Assembly: GCF_037325665.1 (NCBI RefSeq)
Contig: NC_090251.1
Coordinates: forward strand, 21,769,948-21,833,947
From: Littorina saxatilis
Taxonomy: Eukaryota > Mollusca > Gastropoda > Littorinimorpha > Littorinidae
Length of the DNA: 64,000 nucleotides
Direction: 5' to 3'
Of this stretch, positions 59,178 to 64,000 are shown piece by piece. A program made the position numbers and the translations under genes. The notes under the pieces were generated by a model that was not told the origin of the DNA, ran no database searches, and worked only from the letters and a program-made list of their open reading frames with translations. How positions within the stretch are numbered: position 1 is the first letter of the stretch; each line of letters opens with the position of its first letter.

Positions 59178-60016
59178 GTTTATCCTACATACTGTACTTA
59201 CGTGTATTTTACTGAAAATGTCCTGCAGTCGAGGCAGCTAACTTGAAGACGCTTGTTTTGAAACCTCGATCTCTTCTAAAGCCTCGTGCAATCTATTACG
59301 TCAAAGCAAAGAAACGTCACTCTGAAAGTGTGGCGTGACGTGTTAGTTCTCAAAATTCATTGAGGGTAATTAGCGAGCGCAATTTTGTTGGTCTATAATG
59401 ACGTTTGTCTTTGTCTCGGTGACTTTGGCATCATGAGCAGTGGAAAAACAGGTCCCTGCCAGGCTTGCTTGACATGACCTCATTTACATGATACACACAC
59501 GTGTGATTTGAACGATTATTATCTCACGGGTGTCTCTCTCACTATGTAGGATAAAGAATTGTTCATGATCGCTAACCTGCATACATCCACACAGGCTAAG
59601 GGACACATTAATTCACACAGACACACACAAGTATACGTACACACACATACAAACACACACTTAACAGAGTTTGCAAGGAATACTTGACAAAAGCATGTCA
59701 TTTTACCTGAATGATTTAGTGATTACTTTTCCATGTAAAATGAACACCTGTTGTTCTTGAGAGTTGTACATAGTTGTACCTAGAGCGTCTGTGTGTTTAT
59801 GCCTGACATATGAACTTTTATCATAATACAGCCGTTTGAATTTTCTACTTGAACCTTCACACTTCTAACATAATATAATTATATTCTTGTCTCAGGTGAC
59901 CGCCTTTATGCTTAACTGTAATGTTCCGACAAGTATTCTGATCTGCTTTTCCGATATATTTGTATAATGCTCAACATTTTTTCTTACATTGATCCTGATT
60001 ATAGGTACACAGAACC

Positions 60017-60407
60017 TTCTTCTTCTTCTTCTTCTTCTTCTTCGTTCGTGGGCTGAAACTCCCACGTACACTCGTGTTTTTTGCACGAGTGGAATTTTAC
60101 GTGTATGACCGTTTTTTACCCCGCCATTTAGGCAGCCATACGCCGTTTTCGGAGGAAGCATGCTGGGTATTTTCGTGTTTCTATAACCCACCGAACTCTG
60201 ACATGGATTACAGGATCTTTTTCGTGCGCACTTGGTCTAGTGTGCTTGCGTGTACACACGGGGGTGTTCGGACACCGAGGAGAGTCTGCACACAAAGTTG
60301 ACTCTGAGAAATAAATCTCTCGCCGAACGTGGGGACGAACTCACGCTGACAGCGGCCAACTGGATACAAATCCAGCGCGCTACCGACTGAGCTACGTCCC
60401 CGCCCCG
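60017..60407 (-). mobile_element. tRNA-derived SINE with (AAG)n tail
   Basis: Reverse complement opens ggggacgtagctcagtcggt and has a degenerate B box (gtgagttcgtccccacg). Flanked by the exact 10-base duplication acacagaacc (60007-60016, 60408-60417). Confidence 0.85.
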
Positions 60408-60417
60408 ACACAGAACC

Positions 60418-61402
60418 AATATCTACACTGTTATACTAATTTAAAATTTTGGGATTTACAAGGATAACAGAAATGTTCAATCTTTTACCGCTAAATGTGT
60501 GGATATTTGAAGTCTGTGTATGCCTTTGTGTGATTATTGGTGATGTATACCGGTGCAATCACACACAAACACACATACACATACGCATGCACGCACGCAC
60601 GCACGCACAGACACAAGCACGCACGAACACACACACGAACACACACTCGGTGCTGGTCAAGGCATGGTCAGGACATGACAACCATTTGTGGTGCGTCTTT
60701 CTTTTCAGTCCGTATTTCAGTAGGTAGCACTTTGCTAAGTAGGCCTTCAGTAAGTAAGCAGGTAACCCAATATGTCATCACTGTGTTTCACTTTCAGTCT
60801 TAGTTTGACTAGTGTCGGCTGAACAGAATGACCGGTTTCTGTGAGAGCAAAGATATGTACTCAAATACAAAATCAGTGGAATTTTTTTTCTTCTTTTCTT
60901 TTTGACTGGTTTCTGTGAGAGCAAAGATATGTACTCAAATTCGGTGGAATTTTTTTTCTTCTTTACTTTTAAAGGGTCAACATTTGTTTTCCAGGGTCAG
61001 GAGGAAAAAATAGTCAGTCAGGGAACCAGAAACTCTGATTTTTGTGGGAACTTTGTTTAGGCCTAATAATCCCTCCAATGCAAACAGGCTTTTCCTTACA
61101 CCATAAATGTATGTGCACACAACTTATTTACTCTCGTCACAACTTCCTGGATTGAGAAGCTTATCAATGAGCTCATATGTGAAGTGACCTGCTTGTATGT
61201 ACCGATCAGTAGAATGTCTACAATCACTGCATAATATAAAGCTGATATCATACCTCTAGAGTGAGTAGAAGACTGCACACAGTGTGGTTTTGGAAAAAAA
61301 AAAGTAATGCAAAAGACCTCTAGGGGTTTGATTGTTAAAGTCCCACTCCGCCTCACATGAGGTTTACAGAACGATGGAATCTTTCACGAAATAAGCAGTT
61401 CT
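60418..61402. other. Gene-free stretch
   Basis: CA/CG microsatellite (60560-60640) and a two-copy tandem repeat of period 74 (60831-60965, ggtttctgtgagagcaaag). Nothing else recognised. Confidence 0.5.
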
Positions 61403-61496
61403 TTCTTTCTTTATTTATTTGGTATTTAACGTCGTTTTCAACCACAAAGGTTATATCGCGACGGGGAAAGGGGGGGGGGGGGGGGGGGGAGATGGG
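61403..61496 (-). mobile_element. 5'-truncated SINE tail insertion
   Basis: Last about 90 bases of the GACGTTAAACACCAAATAAAG family with (CTTT)n, flanked by exact 13-base repeats aataagcagttct (61390-61402, 61497-61509). Confidence 0.85.
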
Positions 61497-62162
61497 AATA
61501 AGCAGTTCTAATCTTATGGAACACACTTGCAATAGCATTTAACAGCATTAAATGACACAGTTCGTTTGAATGCGTAAACCACACACCCGTTCTCGTGGTT
61601 TATTCAGCCCCTGAGCCATCGTAGACCTGTGTGACCCACTTTCTTTTTTTTCTCACAATTTAGTCGTCAGTTTGTGGTTTCAATGTCACTCGCTGTATTT
61701 ACAATAGCTCGTTATTGTGCACATCTGAATATAAAATGCAACAACGACTGCGAGTCACACAAACTTATTGGTGGTGGTTGGCTTCAAAGAATCCAGCGAT
61801 ATGCAGAAAATTCGTCTATTTGCAAACACGACCTTGCATGACTTGCTTCCGGGCTCCCTTTTTTTCAAACTTTCAAAATTTCGAATTGTACTGATCTTGT
61901 CTTGAAAACTTAAATCTTTTATGATTTAAGAATGTTTGTGTAACAAGCTGTCAAGTTATTATTTAGATTTTAAAAGTTAGGTCTGGCGCCAAAACGAGTC
62001 TTCTGATTTGTTTTATAGTAAATCCGGCTGGTCACACAAACATAAGTTCTTTGAAAATGCTCGCTCTTCATGGAGGGCACCTGGGATTTCTCTAGCGGTA
62101 AGTGTTTAAATGAAAGGGTTTTAGTACTTTGTGTAAAAGCCTGACAGTGTCTGTGACCAGAA

Positions 62163-64000
62163 ATCCAAAATTTTAGTAATAAATTTTAATTTAATAAATA
62201 TACTTACCCAACTCACATATAGCAATTAACTCTAGTTCAGTGCTGGTTACGCTGTACGCGTCCCCTTGGTAACAAGGGAGACCACTCTAAAAAAAGAGAG
62301 TGACCAATCCCATAAGGCCAGACCAACTACGGTCCGACTTCCGTATGCGTGCGCATACGCCGCCATTTGTATCATTCCCATCGAAGCCCAACTCACTCCT
62401 TTTTTAGTCCCAAATACCACCACAGCGGGGAGGCGGGAGGGATTAAACGATGTGAGTTGGGTAAGTATATTAATTAAATTAAAATTTATTACTAAAATTT
62501 TGGATTAAATTACATAACTATACCCAACTCACATATAGCAGATTGCTACTAAAGGTGGTGGGTATTTACCAAAATTCAAGCATGCAGGACTTGCCCTGCG
62601 GCTACCATTGCTGGTAGCGCAGAGCTGCCATCCTGCCTCAGTGAAGCGATGTCCCTGAGGTAAAAGTTTATGAATATATCCTCCGATCGCCAGTATGCTG
62701 ACTCTAGCACTTCAGTCAGACGACCAGACCTGAGGACAGCCAGAGAGGCAGCCCATGCTCTTGCCTCGTGAGTTCTGGCAGCGGTGAGAGGCAAGACTGC
62801 CCTAGACTCCCCTGATTGAGCATCCCACCAGGCGTAAGCCTGTTTGATCAGTGTGAACACCCACTTGGTCAACGTGACCTTTGCAATATCCTTATTCCTA
62901 GCGTGTTCAGAGAAATAAAGAGGAGCTTTTGGGTTTCTGAACGAATGTGCCGCGTTCGTGACAGGTAGCGGCTGAGCGACCGGACGGGGCAATTAGCTAA
63001 ATCTGGATCTCCAGGAGCTATAACCGTGCTTAACGGTAAGATATGCAAAACGGGCGAAATCTGACCGGGCTTCTGATTTTTTGCGAGGAAGCCAGGAATA
63101 AACTTGAGAGAAATGGACCCATCCTTTTCAAAAGAAATGTCTTTTCCTAGACCTGACAAAGCATGGATTTCGCTACCTCTCCTAGAAGTAGCAAGCAAAG
63201 TTAAAAACACGGCCTTGCGTGTCAAATTAATCAAACTAGCCGAACGGATGGGTTCAAACTCCTCCGAGGCTAAAAACCGTAAAACTAACATCAAGTCCCA
63301 GGCAGGGAGCTGTGATTTAACGCGAGCGGCCGTAAGGGAAGCACCCTTAATGACGCTAGAGATCACTCCGCCGAGTGAGATCTTATGCCCAAGCTGTAAG
63401 AGAGTTGAGGAGATCGCAGACCTCCGTACGCGAAGAGAAGAGGGAGAACCTCCCTGCTCTGCCAACCACGCAAGATGGTTGGCTACCTGCATAGACCTAG
63501 GTGCAAGGGGATTAACCCCGTTGAGCGCGCACCACCTAGACCAAGCCGCCCAGTGGGAGGAGTACACAGAAGTCGTGGACTCTCTATGGGCGTGGCGGAC
63601 AAACTTTACAGTAGACGCAGAGGCCCCTGCCTTACGCAAAGCGCTTCGGACAGAATCCAGGCGTGAAGGCTCAAGAGCCGCGGATTTTCGTGGGGGATGC
63701 CTGACCGAGGCTGCACGAGGTCCCCCTTTTTCACGGCGAGAGGGATCGGAGGCCGAACTGCTAGACGCAGTAGGTCGGGAAACCAGTGCTGGCTTGGCCA
63801 AAGCGGAGCAACCAGAACCAGCACTGGCTTCTCTAAGTCTACTTTCCTGAGAACCTTGCCGAGAAGGCAAAACGGAGGGAAAGCATACGCTGTCAGGTTT
63901 GTCCAACTGATTTCCAAGGCATTCACCTTCCAGGCCAGAGGATCTGGGAAGGGGGAGACAAAGAGAGGGAGTCTCGCCGAAAACCTCGTTGCGAAAAGAT
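62163..64000 (-). mobile_element. DIRS-type retroelement fossil, 3' part, cut by window edge
   Basis: A tyrosine recombinase part lies at about 62576-63906, with the N-terminal SAM-like region and the phage-integrase-type catalytic region. This enzyme type marks DIRS-like elements. To its left are inverted repeats (62163-62218 and 62451-62506) and a further partial copy (62517-62549), fitting the split inverted ends of this group. The reverse transcriptase would lie beyond the window. It looks broken, with about one break in the visible part. The inverted arms still match well, so the insertion seems fairly young. Confidence 0.8.

Noticed and set aside
1-64000. CRISPR array, operon, toxin system or intact virus
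   Set aside because: Spliced exons, SINEs and microsatellites show animal nuclear DNA; direct repeats present are minisatellites or transposon arms without spacer logic.

Overview
This window looks like nuclear DNA of a mollusc, most likely a marine gastropod. The evidence is AT-rich intron-containing genes, dense CA/GT and GA microsatellites, many tRNA-headed SINEs, short hairpin-ended repeats of types common in snail genomes, and invertebrate immune adaptor genes. Species assignment is inference. No bacterial operon, CRISPR array, rRNA gene or intact tRNA gene was seen.

Three host genes can be modelled exon by exon with matching splice phases. (1) COMMD9, plus strand, last four exons at 413-497, 3578-3667, 20042-20145 and 21974-22114; the 5' end lies left of the window. 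(2) A death-domain plus SEFIR-domain adaptor of the CIKS/Act1 (TRAF3IP2) type, minus strand, six exons between 39593 and 30441, 733 residues. (3) A second, smaller SEFIR gene on the same strand upstream of it, exons 57105-57333 (tentative), 55861-56069 and 54625-54957. Genes 2 and 3 look like an old tandem pair of IL-17-pathway signalling adaptors. COMMD9 and gene 2 are convergent.

Layout: 1-22 kb is COMMD9, whose 16.4-kb intron is packed with nested repeats. 22-30 kb is intergenic and repeat-rich. 30-40 kb is the DD-SEFIR gene. 40-54 kb is intergenic, with a SINE, an element rich in CTGCAG, a 2.36-kb foldback element carrying a PHD-like finger, and a piggyBac-type deletion derivative. 54-57 kb is the second SEFIR gene. 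57-62 kb is repeats. From about 62.16 kb to the window end lies a fossil DIRS-type retroelement with a tyrosine recombinase part.

The most interesting pattern is not a gene. At least five sequence-unrelated repeat families (11 copies here) share one blueprint: AACAAG, a small hairpin, a short box, a variable body, a microsatellite block, a terminal hairpin carrying the same box, then an A-run. This resembles Helentron/DINE-1-type non-autonomous elements. Two different families sit in exactly the same T-rich site of two copies of one SINE. One of the families carries perfect DR1 nuclear-receptor half-site pairs.
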